A stretch of DNA of 64,000 nucleotides from Paraburkholderia sp. BL10I2N1. GTDB taxonomy: Bacteria; Pseudomonadota; Gammaproteobacteria; Burkholderiales; Burkholderiaceae. The stretch lies in the NCBI RefSeq assembly GCF_004361815.1, contig NZ_SNWA01000003.1, forward strand, positions 496,001 through 560,000. The letters run 5' to 3'. Positions 8,703 to 19,003 of the stretch are shown here, piece by piece (the first letter of the stretch is position 1; each line of letters begins with the position of its first letter). The notes below the pieces were generated by a model, which saw nothing but the letters and a program-made list of their open reading frames with translations, did no database searches and was not told the DNA's origin. The position numbers and the translations under genes are program-made.

Positions 8703-10049
8703 TTGAAAACGCCAGCAACCGAAGACTGGGTCGCCCGCAGCCTGCGCGCCGTGTGGCATCCCTGTACCCAGATGAAACATCACGAGCATCTGCCGCTCGT
8801 GCCCGTCGCCCGCGGCGCCGGCCCCTGGCTCTACGATCGCGCCGATCATCGCTATCTGGATGCCATCAGTTCCTGGTGGGTCAACCTGTTCGGTCACGCC
8901 AACCCGCGCATCAACGCGGCGCTGAAAGACCAGCTCGACACGCTCGAACACGCCATGCTCGCCGGCTGCACGCATGAACCGGCCATCGAACTCGCGGAAC
9001 GCCTCAGCGCGCTCACGAACAACACGCTCGGCCACGCGTTCTTCGCGTCGGATGGTGCGTCCGCCGTCGAAATCGCATTGAAGATGAGCTTCCACTCGTG
9101 GCGCAACCAAGGTTTCGCCGACAAGCAGGAATTCGTCTGCATCGCCAACAGCTACCACGGCGAAACCATCGGCGCGCTCGGCGTCACCGATGTCGCGCTT
9201 TTCAAAGACGCCTACGATCCGCTGATCCGCCACGCGCAGGTCGTGGCATCGCCCGACGCACGCCTCGCGCAAGCGGGCGAAACCGCCGCCGATGTCGGCC
9301 GCCGCGCGCTCGATCACGTTCGCTCGTTGTTCGACGCGCGCGCCGAGAAAATCGCCGCGCTGATCGTCGAGCCGCTCGTGCAGTGCGCAGCCGGCATGGC
9401 CATGCACGACGCGTCGTATATCGCCGGATTGCGCGCGCTGTGCGATCAGTACGGCGTGCATCTGATCGCCGATGAAATCGCTGTCGGCTGCGGACGCACC
9501 GGCACCTTCTTCGCGTGCGAGCAAGCCGGCATCTGGCCAGACTTTCTGTGTTTGTCGAAGGGCATTAGCGGCGGCTATCTGCCACTCTCGATCGTGCTGT
9601 CGCGCGATGAAATCTTCGCGGCCTTCTATCACGACGACACCGCACGCGGCTTCCTGCACTCGCATTCGTACACCGGCAATCCGCTCGCCTGCCGCGCGGC
9701 GCTCGCCACGCTCGATCTGTTCGCGAGCGACAACGTCCTCGCCGTCAACGCGCTGAAATCCGCGAAGCTGAAGGCCGCGCTCGCGCCGCTCGCCGAGCAC
9801 AAGCAGGTGCGCAATCTGCGTCAGTGCGGCACGATCTTCGCGTTCGACGCCGTGATCGACGACGCTCAGCAAGCCAAAACATTCTCGCGCCGCTTCTTCG
9901 AAAACGCCTTGCAGCGCGAACTGCTGCTGCGCCCGATTTCGACCACGGTGTATCTGATGCCCCCTTATATCCTCGACGACGAAGAACTCGCGCTGCTTGC
10001 CTCGCGCACGCACGAAACCTTCGACGCCACGCTGGCGGAGACTCGCTAA
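8703..10049 (+). CDS. bioA: Adenosylmethionine-8-amino-7-oxononanoate aminotransferase
   Basis: BioA (448 residues) transfers an amino group from S-adenosylmethionine to KAPA to give DAPA, using PLP. Visible markers are WHPCTQM near the N-terminus, the [10 protein letters not shown] substrate segment, [14 protein letters not shown] and the PLP lysine at about 286 in [12 protein letters not shown]. Length matches the family. It opens the bioA-bioF-bioD-bioB operon; its stop TAA overlaps the bioF start by one base. The 299 bases upstream hold no gene. Codon use here is much richer in CGC/GCG than the carboxylase cluster, consistent with a native core operon. Confidence 0.97.
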   Translation: MKTPATEDWVARSLRAVWHPCTQMKHHEHLPLVPVARGAGPWLYDRADHRYLDAISSWWVNLFGHANPRINAALKDQLDTLEHAMLAGCTHEPAIELAERLSALTNNTLGHAFFASDGASAVEIALKMSFHSWRNQGFADKQEFVCIANSYHGETIGALGVTDVALFKDAYDPLIRHAQVVASPDARLAQAGETAADVGRRALDHVRSLFDARAEKIAALIVEPLVQCAAGMAMHDASYIAGLRALCDQYGVHLIADEIAVGCGRTGTFFACEQAGIWPDFLCLSKGISGGYLPLSIVLSRDEIFAAFYHDDTARGFLHSHSYTGNPLACRAALATLDLFASDNVLAVNALKSAKLKAALAPLAEHKQVRNLRQCGTIFAFDAVIDDAQQAKTFSRRFFENALQRELLLRPISTTVYLMPPYILDDEELALLASRTHETFDATLAETR

Positions 10050-11233
10050 TGCACCTGCTCGACACACTCGCCGAAGGGCTGAAGGAAATCGACGCACGCG
10101 GCCTGCGCCGTCGCCGCCGCACCGCCGACACACCCTGCGCCGCGCACATGACGGTCGACGGCCGCGCGATGATCGGCTTCGCCAGCAACGACTATCTCGG
10201 CCTCGCCGCGCATCCGCAACTCATCGCGGCCATCGCTGAAGGCGCGCAACGCTATGGCGCGGGCAGCGGCGGCTCGCATCTGCTCGGCGGCCATTCGCGC
10301 GCGCATGCGCAACTCGAAGACGATCTCGCGGAATTCGCCGGCGGATTCGTGGACGCGCCGCGCGCGCTCTACTTCAGCACCGGCTACATGGCGAACCTCG
10401 CGACGCTCACCGCGCTCGCGGGTCGCGGCACAACGCTCTTCTCCGACGCGCTGAATCACGCGTCGCTGATCGACGGCGCGCGTTTGTCCCGCGCCGACGT
10501 GCAGATCTACCCGCACTGCGATATGGAAGCCTTGAGCGCGATGCTGGATGCGTCGAATGCGGACGTCAAAGTGATCGTCTCCGATACCGTCTTCAGCATG
10601 GACGGCGATATCGCACCGTTGCCGCGTCTGCTCGAACTCGCGGAGCAGCACGGCGCGTGGCTGATCGTCGACGACGCGCACGGCTTCGGCGTGCTCGGCC
10701 CGCAAGGCCGAGGCGCGATCGCACAAGCCGCGCTGCGTTCGCCGAACCTCATTTCGATCGGCACGCTCGGCAAAGCGGCGGGTGTCTCGGGCGCGTTCGT
10801 TACGGCGCATGAGATCGTGATCGAATGGCTCGTGCAACGCGCGCGGCCCTACATCTTCACCACGGCATCGGTGCCGGCCGCGGCGCACGCGGTGTCGGCG
10901 AGTTTGCGTATCATCGGTGGCACTGAAGGCGATGAGCGACGCGCGCATCTTCAGCAATTGATCGCACGCGCGCGCGCGATGCTGAAGGCCACGCCGTGGA
11001 TGCCGGTCGATTCGCACACTGCCGTGCAACCGCTGATCATCGGCGCGAACGAGGCAACGCTCGACATCGCGGCCGCGCTCGATCGCGCGGGTCTGTGGGT
11101 GCCGGCGATCCGGCCGCCGACCGTGCCGACCGGCACGTCCCGTTTGCGCATTTCGCTGTCGGCCGCGCATTCGCACGCGGACCTCGATCGCCTCGACGCC
11201 GGCTTGCAACAGCTCGGAGCGAAAGCCGCATGA
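10049..11233 (+). CDS. bioF: 8-amino-7-oxononanoate synthase
   Basis: BioF (394 residues) condenses pimeloyl-ACP/CoA with alanine, using PLP, to form KAPA. It has [13 protein letters not shown] at the start, [22 protein letters not shown] and the PLP lysine at about 242 in [12 protein letters not shown]. The ATG at 10049 is chosen because it overlaps the bioA stop as TAATG and gives the normal family length; an upstream open frame from 9824 lies inside bioA and is not credible. Its stop overlaps the bioD start as ATGA. This tight packing indicates translational coupling. Confidence 0.97.
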   Translation: MHLLDTLAEGLKEIDARGLRRRRRTADTPCAAHMTVDGRAMIGFASNDYLGLAAHPQLIAAIAEGAQRYGAGSGGSHLLGGHSRAHAQLEDDLAEFAGGFVDAPRALYFSTGYMANLATLTALAGRGTTLFSDALNHASLIDGARLSRADVQIYPHCDMEALSAMLDASNADVKVIVSDTVFSMDGDIAPLPRLLELAEQHGAWLIVDDAHGFGVLGPQGRGAIAQAALRSPNLISIGTLGKAAGVSGAFVTAHEIVIEWLVQRARPYIFTTASVPAAAHAVSASLRIIGGTEGDERRAHLQQLIARARAMLKATPWMPVDSHTAVQPLIIGANEATLDIAAALDRAGLWVPAIRPPTVPTGTSRLRISLSAAHSHADLDRLDAGLQQLGAKAA

Positions 11234-11979
11234 GTAGCGCGAGTAACGTGAATAGCGCACTGTCTCTGTTCGTCACCGGCACCGATACCGAAATCGGCAA
11301 GACATTCGTCTCGTCGGCACTGTTGCGCGGCTTCGTTCGCGAAGGCCTGCAAGCCGCCGCGATGAAGCCGATCGCCGCGGGCGCCTTCGAACTGAACGGC
11401 GTGCTGCATAACGAAGACGCGGATCAACTGGATGCCGCTTCGAATGTCTTGCTGCCTCCCGGGATGCGCACGCCGTATCTGCTGAAGGAACCGGCCGCGC
11501 CGCACATCGCGGCCGCGCTGGAAAACGTCACGCTCGATCTCGATCACATCGTGGCTTGCCATGCGCAGGCTCTGCAACGCGCGGATATCGTCGTCGTGGA
11601 AGGCGTGGGTGGCTTTCGCGTGCCGCTGACCACGACGCAGGACACCGCCGATCTCGCTGTCGCGTTGAAGCTGCCGGTCGTGCTGATAGTCGGCATGCGC
11701 CTCGGCTGCATCAGCCATGCGCTGCTCACCGCCGAAGCCATCGCCGCGCGTGGCCTCACGCTTGCGGGCTGGGTTGCGAACCGCGTCGATCCGGACATGA
11801 CATTCCCCGACGAAAATATCGCGTCGATCCGCGAGCATCTCGCGCGCGAATACGACGCGCCGCTGCTCGGCATCGTGCCGTATCTGAACCCGGCTTCGCC
11901 CGAACTCGCGGCGGACCAACTCGATATCAACCGACTTTTGCAGACGCTGCGGCATACGCAAACGCGTACGCAGCGCTGA
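11230..11979 (+). CDS. bioD: ATP-dependent dethiobiotin synthetase
   Basis: BioD (249 residues) closes the ureido ring of DAPA with CO2 and ATP. The P-loop-like [15 protein letters not shown] is at about residues 14-28. KPIAAG and [14 protein letters not shown] follow in the usual order. The start ATG at 11230 overlaps the bioF stop (ATGA). The protein is about 20 residues longer than the E. coli enzyme because of an N-terminal leader ([11 protein letters not shown]), which is common in Burkholderiaceae. Confidence 0.96.
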   Translation: MSSASNVNSALSLFVTGTDTEIGKTFVSSALLRGFVREGLQAAAMKPIAAGAFELNGVLHNEDADQLDAASNVLLPPGMRTPYLLKEPAAPHIAAALENVTLDLDHIVACHAQALQRADIVVVEGVGGFRVPLTTTQDTADLAVALKLPVVLIVGMRLGCISHALLTAEAIAARGLTLAGWVANRVDPDMTFPDENIASIREHLAREYDAPLLGIVPYLNPASPELAADQLDINRLLQTLRHTQTRTQR

Positions 11980-12013
11980 TCCACCATCACATCCATCCAT
12001 GAGGATTGACGAC

Positions 12014-13093
12014 ATGACGCAATTGAACATCGCTCCGACGCCAGCCGACTCGGCCGCCGCCAACCATAACGCCGCTGCAGGCACGAACCAGGTCGCGCGC
12101 TGGCGCGTCGCCGACATCGTCGCGTTGTACGAACTGCCGTTCAACGACCTGATGTTCCGCGCGCAGCAAACGCATCGCGAGCATTTCGACGCGAACACCG
12201 TGCAACTGTCGACGCTGCTGTCGATCAAGACTGGCGGCTGCGAAGAAGATTGCGCGTACTGTCCGCAATCGGTGCATCACGACACCGGCCTGCAGGCCGA
12301 CAAGCTGATGCCGGTCGATGAAGTGCTCGCGGCCGCGAAGGTCGCCAAGGAAAACGGCGCGACGCGTTTCTGCATGGGTGCCGCATGGCGCAATCCGAAG
12401 GACCGCCACCTCGAACCGATCAAGGACATGATCCGCGGCGTGAAAGCCATGGGCCTCGAAACCTGTGTGACGCTCGGCATGCTCGAAACGCATCAGGCGC
12501 AAGGGCTGCGCGAAGCTGGTCTGGACTATTACAACCACAACCTCGATACGTCGCCGGAGTTCTACGGCCAGATCATTTCGACGCGCACGTATCAGGACCG
12601 TCTCGACACGCTCGAACGCGTGCGTGACGCGGGCATCAACGTGTGCTGCGGCGGGATCGTCGGCCTGGGTGAATCGCGCCGCGAACGCGCCGGCCTGATC
12701 ACGCAACTGGCAAACATGGAGCCGTATCCGGAATCGGTGCCTATCAACAATCTGGTACAGGTGGAAGGCACCCCGCTGACCGGCACCGAAGCAATCGATC
12801 CGTTCGAATTCGTGCGTACGATCGCGGTAGCGCGCATCACCATGCCGCGCGCAATGGTGCGTCTGTCGGCGGGCCGCGAGCAGATGAACGAAGCGTTGCA
12901 GGCGCTGTGCTTCCTCGCCGGCGCGAATTCGATTTTCTACGGCGATCAACTGCTGACCACGAGCAATCCGCAAGCGGAAGCCGACCGCAAGCTGCTCGAG
13001 CGTCTCGGCATTCGCGCCGAGGCCGCGCAACAGATGCCGCTTGAGCAGAGCGGTTGCGAGCATGGCTGCGACAAGCAAGCGGCTACGGATTAA
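12014..13093 (+). CDS. bioB: Biotin synthase (radical SAM)
   Basis: BioB (359 residues) inserts sulfur into dethiobiotin. The radical-SAM cluster motif CEEDCAYC places the 4Fe-4S cysteines at 76, 80 and 83. [23 protein letters not shown] and the arginine-containing RLSAGRE segment that holds the sulfur-donor cluster follow. ATG 12014 is preferred over ATG 11999 because GAGGA at 12001-12005 is eight bases before it. The extra C-terminal CEHGCDKQ tail is seen in other Burkholderia-type BioB proteins. It ends the operon, 34 bases after bioD. No clear terminator follows. Confidence 0.97.
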   Translation: MTQLNIAPTPADSAAANHNAAAGTNQVARWRVADIVALYELPFNDLMFRAQQTHREHFDANTVQLSTLLSIKTGGCEEDCAYCPQSVHHDTGLQADKLMPVDEVLAAAKVAKENGATRFCMGAAWRNPKDRHLEPIKDMIRGVKAMGLETCVTLGMLETHQAQGLREAGLDYYNHNLDTSPEFYGQIISTRTYQDRLDTLERVRDAGINVCCGGIVGLGESRRERAGLITQLANMEPYPESVPINNLVQVEGTPLTGTEAIDPFEFVRTIAVARITMPRAMVRLSAGREQMNEALQALCFLAGANSIFYGDQLLTTSNPQAEADRKLLERLGIRAEAAQQMPLEQSGCEHGCDKQAATD

Positions 13094-13382
13094 CCGTGTG
13101 GCGCGAGGCACAGCGTAACCAGGGCGGTAACCTGTGGCATATCAGTAACTCGCTGGGTCCGCCATCCGGGCGTGACCCAAGCAAAAGAGGTCTCCGGAAT
13201 TCCCGGCGCGGTTCAATGCAGTGACTTTGAGGTGGTCCGTCATGAATCACTAAGACACCCCCCAACTCAGAAACAGACAGGTAGCGTAACAAAAGTCAGC
13301 GGTGGAGACTCATTTAAGACGCGGACGTGGATAGTTCGTGTCATTGGAGATTTTGTCATTGCCAGCGCGCTGGCAGACAGCC

Positions 13383-13853
13383 TTACTTAAAGGCTGTTAG
13401 GTCGCGCGGCCGGATGCCATTCGCCGCGCAATACGCGGCGTAGCGATCCCAACCACTGCGCCAGTTCTCAATCGCGATCACCTGTTTCCGTTCGTCCAAG
13501 AACAGTAACTCTCCTTGAATAATGTTAAGCGTAACGATGTCCTCGTCGCCCGGGAGCGCCTGCGGCGTGTGGCTCGACCCCGCCACTTCATATACCACGC
13601 TGCCCGTGCTAGCGATCCACTCGTGCTCACGATACTTCCACCGGCCCTGGACCGTGTAGACAATCACTGTGCCAGTGTGATGGTGTTGCGGCATCTGGCC
13701 GGTGGCGGGCGCCTTCAGCAACGCGATCGTCTCGCCGCGGATCGGATCGAGTTTGAAATATTTCACGAAGACTTGGTCGCTGTAGGGGCTGAAGGGAACC
13801 CAAGGGATGTCTGCATCCTGGACGCAGGCCGTTTCGATCTGTTCAAAAAGCAT
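13383..13853 (-). CDS. Cupin-domain protein of the ChrR / 2,4'-dihydroxyacetophenone dioxygenase-like group
   Basis: The 156-residue protein is a single cupin barrel. The metal-binding set looks like QHHHTG (first motif) and SSHTPQ (second motif). The dihydroxyacetophenone-dioxygenase-like group has this size and the same final WRSGW...YAAYCAANGI stretch. It probably binds a divalent metal. Enzymatic versions cleave C-C bonds of aryl ketones, while others are sensors, so activity is not assured. It faces the bio operon (convergent) and stands alone. 289 bases separate it from bioB and contain no gene. Confidence 0.72.
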   Translation of the reverse strand: MLFEQIETACVQDADIPWVPFSPYSDQVFVKYFKLDPIRGETIALLKAPATGQMPQHHHTGTVIVYTVQGRWKYREHEWIASTGSVVYEVAGSSHTPQALPGDEDIVTLNIIQGELLFLDERKQVIAIENWRSGWDRYAAYCAANGIRPRDLTAFK

Positions 13854-14358
13854 GGTGTAGCTCCAGGCACGTTATTGCTCTGGTCATTGTAGACAGCCGG
13901 AAACGCCCGCTGATATTTGCGTTTGGTGCTGGCCAGAACCGAGGCCTGCCCAGCAACGAGCTCCGTCCACAATGCGAATCCCACCCGGCCACTATACCCG
14001 ACTACGGGCATTAGCTTTCCGCGAAAGCGGCCATTCGTTGAGTGCAGTCCGCAAGCCGCGCAGATGACCGCATTGACCTAGCACTTGTCGCCCGACGTGG
14101 CCGAGCGTCCGGCCGGTCTACCTTGAAAGCAGCCGTAGACGTGGCACCGGGTTCAACGTCGGGAGTGGGTCGTCAGCTGCTCGTGGCGGGGGTACAGTTT
14201 TGATCTGCGTCATTTGCAGCTAATGTGGGCACGCGTGCACGGTTAGATGGAGTTAATTTTGGCCGAAAACAGCATCGTTTGCAGGCTCGGCTGGTTTCAA
14301 CTGCAGGTCGCTGCAATTAGGCCGTCGGGACGGCCTGGCTTGGCCGTCGACAGAGACC
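13854..14358. other. Gene-free stretch with a possible Tn3-type terminal repeat
   Basis: No credible gene is seen. At about 14191 a run GGGGTACAGTTTTG begins. It has the look of a Tn3-family terminal repeat, because these start with GGGG and lie shortly beyond the 3' end of tnpA, which here ends at 14359. I could not find a matching inverted copy beyond 17289, so the element may have lost its other end. Confidence 0.35.
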
Positions 14359-17289
14359 TCAACCTGCGCGCTGCGAGGGTGACGATGCGCCCACCATGAG
14401 GCTCGGCATGAGCCGATCCACATAATCGGCGATCGGAAAGTCGAAGGTGCCGCGCAGATTGATACCTGCCAGCGACGTTGGGGCGATGCTGCGCAGCTGT
14501 TCGGGTAACACAGGCTGGTCGCCGAGCTTCTCGATCGTGTCGAGCGCGCGTTGCATGTGCTCGGTATTCCACGCCATGACTGCATTGGTCAGGAGCGTCA
14601 GCGCCGAGGAGACGGCCATCATCGAATGGCGGTGACGCGTGAGTTCGACGGGAATCTTGCCTTGGTGAATGGCGCGCTGCACATTGTGGACAGCCTCGCC
14701 GCGATTGAGCGCGTGCTGCAATTCGCCGCGAAATACCGGCACTGTAAAGTAGTCGATCAGGAAGATTGTCCGGAAGAGCCGCCCAAGATGAACGCCGCCG
14801 TCGTAGAGCGGTTGTCCGCGTGCGGCGGAGCCAAAGCGCGCAAGAGCCTGCACGGCCGTGCAATGACCGCTTTGCACGGCCGCTGCAACGCGTACGAAGT
14901 CATCCCACATAGCTTCGATTGCGTCGAGTTGGACGTCGCGATCGGTGATCGCCGCCAGATCCGCCGGTATCTGGAAATCAACCGGTACATGCAGGTGCCG
15001 GTCCCGCAGATGAGCCAGCCGGGGACACAGGTCGAAGCCCAATGCGCGGGCGAGCCCCATCGCGAAATCGGTATACCCATGGGTATCGACGGCAAGCATA
15101 GCCACGTCGTCGGTACTGCTTTGCCGGATCACACCCTCGATCGCGACACCCGCCTGTCGCTCGTTGAGCACGATCGGCTGGTCGTAAAAGATGCCCCAGC
15201 GATCGCGCACATGCGTGTACACGCCAATCGACGCCGTGCGTCGCCGCGGATCGGCACGCGCCTGCCAGACCGTTTTCGTCGTTTCCAGCGACATCATGTC
15301 CGACGACGCAAGGTCCGCCCGGCCCCAGTGCTGCGCGATCGGATGCTGGTGCATGAATTCGAGCACAGCATCGGCAGCCTGGCGCAACATCCGCTCGTCC
15401 GCGATGCGGCTCATCATCTGGCGGATCGCGGTCGCCGACAGTTCCGGCACCATGCGGGCGATATCGGCGGCGGACATCGACGTGCCGTGTGCGAGAACCG
15501 CGGCATAGACCATCAGCAGTTCGGTGCGCGAGCGCGGCTCCCGACCCAGCAGTATCCAGCTGAAGCGCACGGTGCTGTCGACTTCGAGAATGATCCTCGG
15601 CAATTGCCCGTCGGGTCGGGGTGCAAAAATTGCCCGGCGCAGCGATTCGAGCGCGACATCGTGCGGATGGGCGCCCAGCGGGCCAATATGGACTGCATCA
15701 TCGACGCGCAGCTCGCCGCGCGCCACTGCCTCGCGAAGACGTTCCAGACCGGCATTGAGATGCTCGATGACCGGCTTGAGAAATTCCTTGGGGTCCTGAG
15801 GTAGTTTCAGATGGCCATAGTAATGATTGCGTCTGGCCTGCCATTCGTCGTCCGGGATCAGCAGCGTGGCCTGACTGCGGAAATCAAAGCTGTGCTCGAC
15901 ATAGACCGAGCCGTTGCGCAAGGCGACGCGTAGCGCGAAAAGGGTTGCCCATTCGAAAGCGAGCAGCGCCTGGTTGCGGTCTTCGTTCTCGATCAGGCGT
16001 TGCCAGGCCCGACCGAGCTGGATGGTCGTGTTCTGCGGCAGCTCGACCGATCTGCTCGCGTAGAGGTCGCGCAACAGCGCGATCGCTTCGATGACCGGAT
16101 GCGCGATCTGCGCTTCGAATGGCAGCGTCAACAGCCTGGCGAGCATGGCGCGAGCGACGCGCCGTTTGGATATCAGTTGCGAGCGAACCAGACTTGCGCG
16201 GCTGGGCGTCTCCTGTTTGAGCACTGCATCCGCCAAGGCAGAGATCTGCTCGACCAGTTCGTCGTGCGTCAGACTTTCGTCGGTGGCTATCGCCTTGACG
16301 GCCGTGGCAAAGTGGTGCATCTGTGCCTTGAGGTCTGGCCGCGCTGCCGAAACCCTGCTGTTCGCTTCGTTGAGGGATTTACGAATCCAGCGGCCGAGCA
16401 TCGAAAGCAACTGGTCGGTGGCGGTGCAGAGCGCATACCGTATGAAGCATGCGGCCTCGAGCCGGCGAGACGACTGGATTCGCTTGCTGACCGATGGTTT
16501 GCGATGGGCACAGCGCCGCGCGAAGTGTCGCACGCTTGCTTCATTGCATGTCGTCGGCCAGTTACCGTGTACGCCAAGCTCGATCAGTCGATCAATCTTG
16601 CGAAACAGTTCGCTCATCTGGTGCGTCGAGTTGCGCAGCGGCACCGACCACAGCCATTGCTGCAGGCTCGCAACCGATCCATGCGGCAACGGTAGCAGGC
16701 GTCCCCAGCGATCAAGCGTCGCTTCGCCGAACGCGTGGACGAGGCTACCGGTCAGTGTCGTTTCGACATCGCGCGCGGCCTGCACAAGTAGGGGCGTGAG
16801 CGCGCGATCCTGCTGGATCAGGATGCGATGTTCATAAAGCCATCGTTTGAGTTCCTGCATCAGATCGGCGCGATTCGGACGCCCCGCCAAGCGCTCCTTG
16901 AGCCAGCGCACAACGTAACGGCGCTGATGTTCGGCCATCGGTACGAAGCCGAGCGCCTGATAGGCGATCACCTGATGATCGAAAAGCGTGCGCTCGCGCG
17001 TTTCGTAGAGGGTGCGCAGCGTGCCGAGGTCTGGTGGCTCGATCCCGAGATGCTTGCCCAGGTGGCTCCACAAGATCTGCGGTACATACTGGTAAGCATC
17101 GAGTGTCGCGCCGGTCATGCGCACGAAGCCGATATGCAACGCGAGCGCGAACCGGTAGAGGGGACCACGGCGCGCGTTGATCAATGCCCGTTCTTTGGAC
17201 GAGAACGTAAAGAACGTGGCGAGTTCGAACTCGCTGAGATCGCGCGGCATACGCCGCATGCCCAGATAAGCCAGTCGCCAGTGTTCCAT
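14359..17289 (-). CDS. tnpA: Tn3-family transposase, IS1071-like group
   Basis: The 976-residue protein is a full-length Tn3-family transposase. Its N-terminus (LRDLSEF-type start: MRRMPRDLSEFELATFFTFS) resembles IS1071. The three acidic catalytic residues can be placed: Asp in LEVDSTVRFSW, Asp in LAVDTHGYTDFAMG, and Glu in LNRGEAVHNVQRAIHQGK. It catalyses replicative transposition at terminal repeats. No resolvase is adjacent, as in IS1071 itself. The reading frame is intact, so the enzyme may be active even if one end has been lost. It separates the bio/cupin region from the decayed genes at 17.5 kb. Confidence 0.92.
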   Translation of the reverse strand: MEHWRLAYLGMRRMPRDLSEFELATFFTFSSKERALINARRGPLYRFALALHIGFVRMTGATLDAYQYVPQILWSHLGKHLGIEPPDLGTLRTLYETRERTLFDHQVIAYQALGFVPMAEHQRRYVVRWLKERLAGRPNRADLMQELKRWLYEHRILIQQDRALTPLLVQAARDVETTLTGSLVHAFGEATLDRWGRLLPLPHGSVASLQQWLWSVPLRNSTHQMSELFRKIDRLIELGVHGNWPTTCNEASVRHFARRCAHRKPSVSKRIQSSRRLEAACFIRYALCTATDQLLSMLGRWIRKSLNEANSRVSAARPDLKAQMHHFATAVKAIATDESLTHDELVEQISALADAVLKQETPSRASLVRSQLISKRRVARAMLARLLTLPFEAQIAHPVIEAIALLRDLYASRSVELPQNTTIQLGRAWQRLIENEDRNQALLAFEWATLFALRVALRNGSVYVEHSFDFRSQATLLIPDDEWQARRNHYYGHLKLPQDPKEFLKPVIEHLNAGLERLREAVARGELRVDDAVHIGPLGAHPHDVALESLRRAIFAPRPDGQLPRIILEVDSTVRFSWILLGREPRSRTELLMVYAAVLAHGTSMSAADIARMVPELSATAIRQMMSRIADERMLRQAADAVLEFMHQHPIAQHWGRADLASSDMMSLETTKTVWQARADPRRRTASIGVYTHVRDRWGIFYDQPIVLNERQAGVAIEGVIRQSSTDDVAMLAVDTHGYTDFAMGLARALGFDLCPRLAHLRDRHLHVPVDFQIPADLAAITDRDVQLDAIEAMWDDFVRVAAAVQSGHCTAVQALARFGSAARGQPLYDGGVHLGRLFRTIFLIDYFTVPVFRGELQHALNRGEAVHNVQRAIHQGKIPVELTRHRHSMMAVSSALTLLTNAVMAWNTEHMQRALDTIEKLGDQPVLPEQLRSIAPTSLAGINLRGTFDFPIADYVDRLMPSLMVGASSPSQRAG

Positions 17290-17569
17290 CGTCGTCCGCT
17301 CCGGAAGCGAAAGAGGGACCGACCAGCCTAGCCGGAAAAAATTGGCAGATCAACAGACAATTGTCGGAACACGCCAGTACGCGATCGAGAGCGAACCACA
17401 AACAGTAACTATTTGATCTATATAAACATAATATTGGGGTCCGACCGTTAACCATTGTCGCGCCTAGATCGCGCTACCGTCGTAATCTGTATGGAAATCA
17501 CGGGGACGCCTTGCATGCGCACTTCCGGTACTCATCTGCGCGTCGTTGCGCGACAATCATCGTGCACCG

Positions 17570-18022
17570 ATGTCTGGTCGCTCGTTCTCGATAGCGCGCG
17601 GGTACTCCACATCGATACAGATCCCGAAGAGATCGGCCGCAACTACAAAGCCGTACGCCTCGCCGGCGATACCCGCGAAACGCTTGAGCGCCTCACTGCA
17701 GTGCTCGGCCAGCACAGCCGTGACCGCGCTGCGATCGAGCCCAGGATTGCCGATGCATGGACAGCTTTCGATCGGCCACGCACCCCCTTGTTTCGGAGAG
17801 CACACCGATTCGTCCCGAACGGATTCTGGCGGCAATCCAAAAGCGAATGGCTTCCGATCCGATCGTAGTCACTGACGCCAGCTATTCATCAATCAGGGTT
17901 GCAACGGGTGCATCAAATATGTACGGAGCATGGTCGACGGTCGCAGGACCGACAATCTTCTTGCACTGCCCCAGCGATAGGCCCGTCCGTGGCAATACCG
18001 GGCAAATGAACGCGCACGCATG
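17570..18022 (+). pseudogene. Remnant of a thiamine-diphosphate enzyme (acetolactate synthase-like)
   Basis: Two frames together resemble the middle of an acetolactate synthase/benzoylformate decarboxylase-type protein. RVLHIDTDPEEIGRNYKAVRL lies in one frame (to about 17790). PIRPERILAAIQKRM, then DPIVVTDASYSSI, lies in the next frame (from 17757). Both the N-terminal PYR domain and the diphosphate-binding end are missing, and a frameshift joins the pieces. It lies just outside the IS1071-like transposase and is probably a gene broken by that insertion and then deleted. Confidence 0.75.
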
Positions 18023-18115
18023 AACCTGATATGCGGGAGGAACGGTTTCGGATATTCCTCCCGCTTTCATCGCATACGTCCGAACGAGAAAGCCTCCAGT
18101 TCATCCGTATCGAAG

Positions 18116-19003
18116 CTAGGCATTCGTCAGGCCGTGGCTTACTTCCAACTCTTCGAGGATCTGAGCAGCCTGAAATGGGTCTCGTACCAGCCGAAGGTCG
18201 ATGCCTTTTTGTCCGCTCATGAACCGCAGGCGAGCCAGCAGTTCGTTGGCGATCTGACTGGCTTCCTTCGTCTTTGCCGTGTTTAATGCCGCTGTATTGA
18301 TCAGTAACGCGGATTGCGCCGGGGCGTTCGATCGAAGGATGGATGCGGTGATGTCCAGTTCGAGTATCTTGCTTTCCGCTTCTTTCTGTAAGGCTGCGAG
18401 ATGCGGTGCCGTTTGTGGAAGGCTTGTCACCTGTATCAGATGCTTGTCGTGCGCATAGTCGATTGTCATGCCTGCTGCGCCGGCCACTTCGATGGTCCGA
18501 TTGAAACGCGACCTCCGCTCATCATCGTTCTGCGCAAACACTGATCGAAGCGATCTCAGGAATTGTCTGGTCGGCACCGAGTCCCGTTGAACCTGCTCTT
18601 CGTCGTCTTCAAAGTACGATCTCGTACCAAAAGCCGAGAGCGTTCGGATTGCGGTGTCGACGACCTGCTTGGCGGAGTATCCCTTGATACTCGTTGTGGT
18701 ACCAACATCGAAGCCGTCGTAAGGCGCGACAACCTGGTCGAAATCGGCGCCGGCGATCATCTGTTGCTGCATGAATTCTGCGACATGCTGCATGATTCCG
18801 AGGGCGGACTCAGCCCGCTTCGCGCCAATCATCGCGCGAAGCTGTTTGGGGTGGAACGCGATAGGCGTTGCGATCTCGCCGCGATTGGGCGACTGAAACT
18901 GAACGAGTATCAGGGAGACGAAGCGCTCTCCGGTCGTTGCTGTCGGCGTCCATAGCACGGGAGCGGCGCGCGCAGCAAATGGTGGGCTTTCCCAGATATT
19001 CAT
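18116..19003 (-). CDS. Unknown protein, second gene of a HipA-like kinase cassette
   Basis: I do not recognise this 295-residue protein. It is soluble, with no signal peptide or membrane span. The middle (about 60-130) is mixed alpha/beta with a VVAPYDGFDVGTTTSIKGYS segment. A charged region QRDSVPTRQFLRSLRSVFAQ follows, and the C-terminal half is helical. ATG 19003 is chosen because it overlaps the kinase stop as ATGA; a TTG at 19018 is the alternative. The coupling means it is made with the kinase and is probably its partner, substrate or antitoxin. Base composition is nearer to the transposon region than to the bio genes. Confidence 0.7.
   Translation of the reverse strand: MNIWESPPFAARAAPVLWTPTATTGERFVSLILVQFQSPNRGEIATPIAFHPKQLRAMIGAKRAESALGIMQHVAEFMQQQMIAGADFDQVVAPYDGFDVGTTTSIKGYSAKQVVDTAIRTLSAFGTRSYFEDDEEQVQRDSVPTRQFLRSLRSVFAQNDDERRSRFNRTIEVAGAAGMTIDYAHDKHLIQVTSLPQTAPHLAALQKEAESKILELDITASILRSNAPAQSALLINTAALNTAKTKEASQIANELLARLRFMSGQKGIDLRLVRDPFQAAQILEELEVSHGLTNA

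Noticed and set aside
9824..10048. N-terminal extension of bioF
   Set aside because: It lies inside bioA; the TAATG overlap and family length place the start at 10049.
17438..17460. GGGGTCCGACC as the right terminal repeat of the IS1071-like element
   Set aside because: It is in the wrong orientation for a right end and does not match the candidate left end near 14191.
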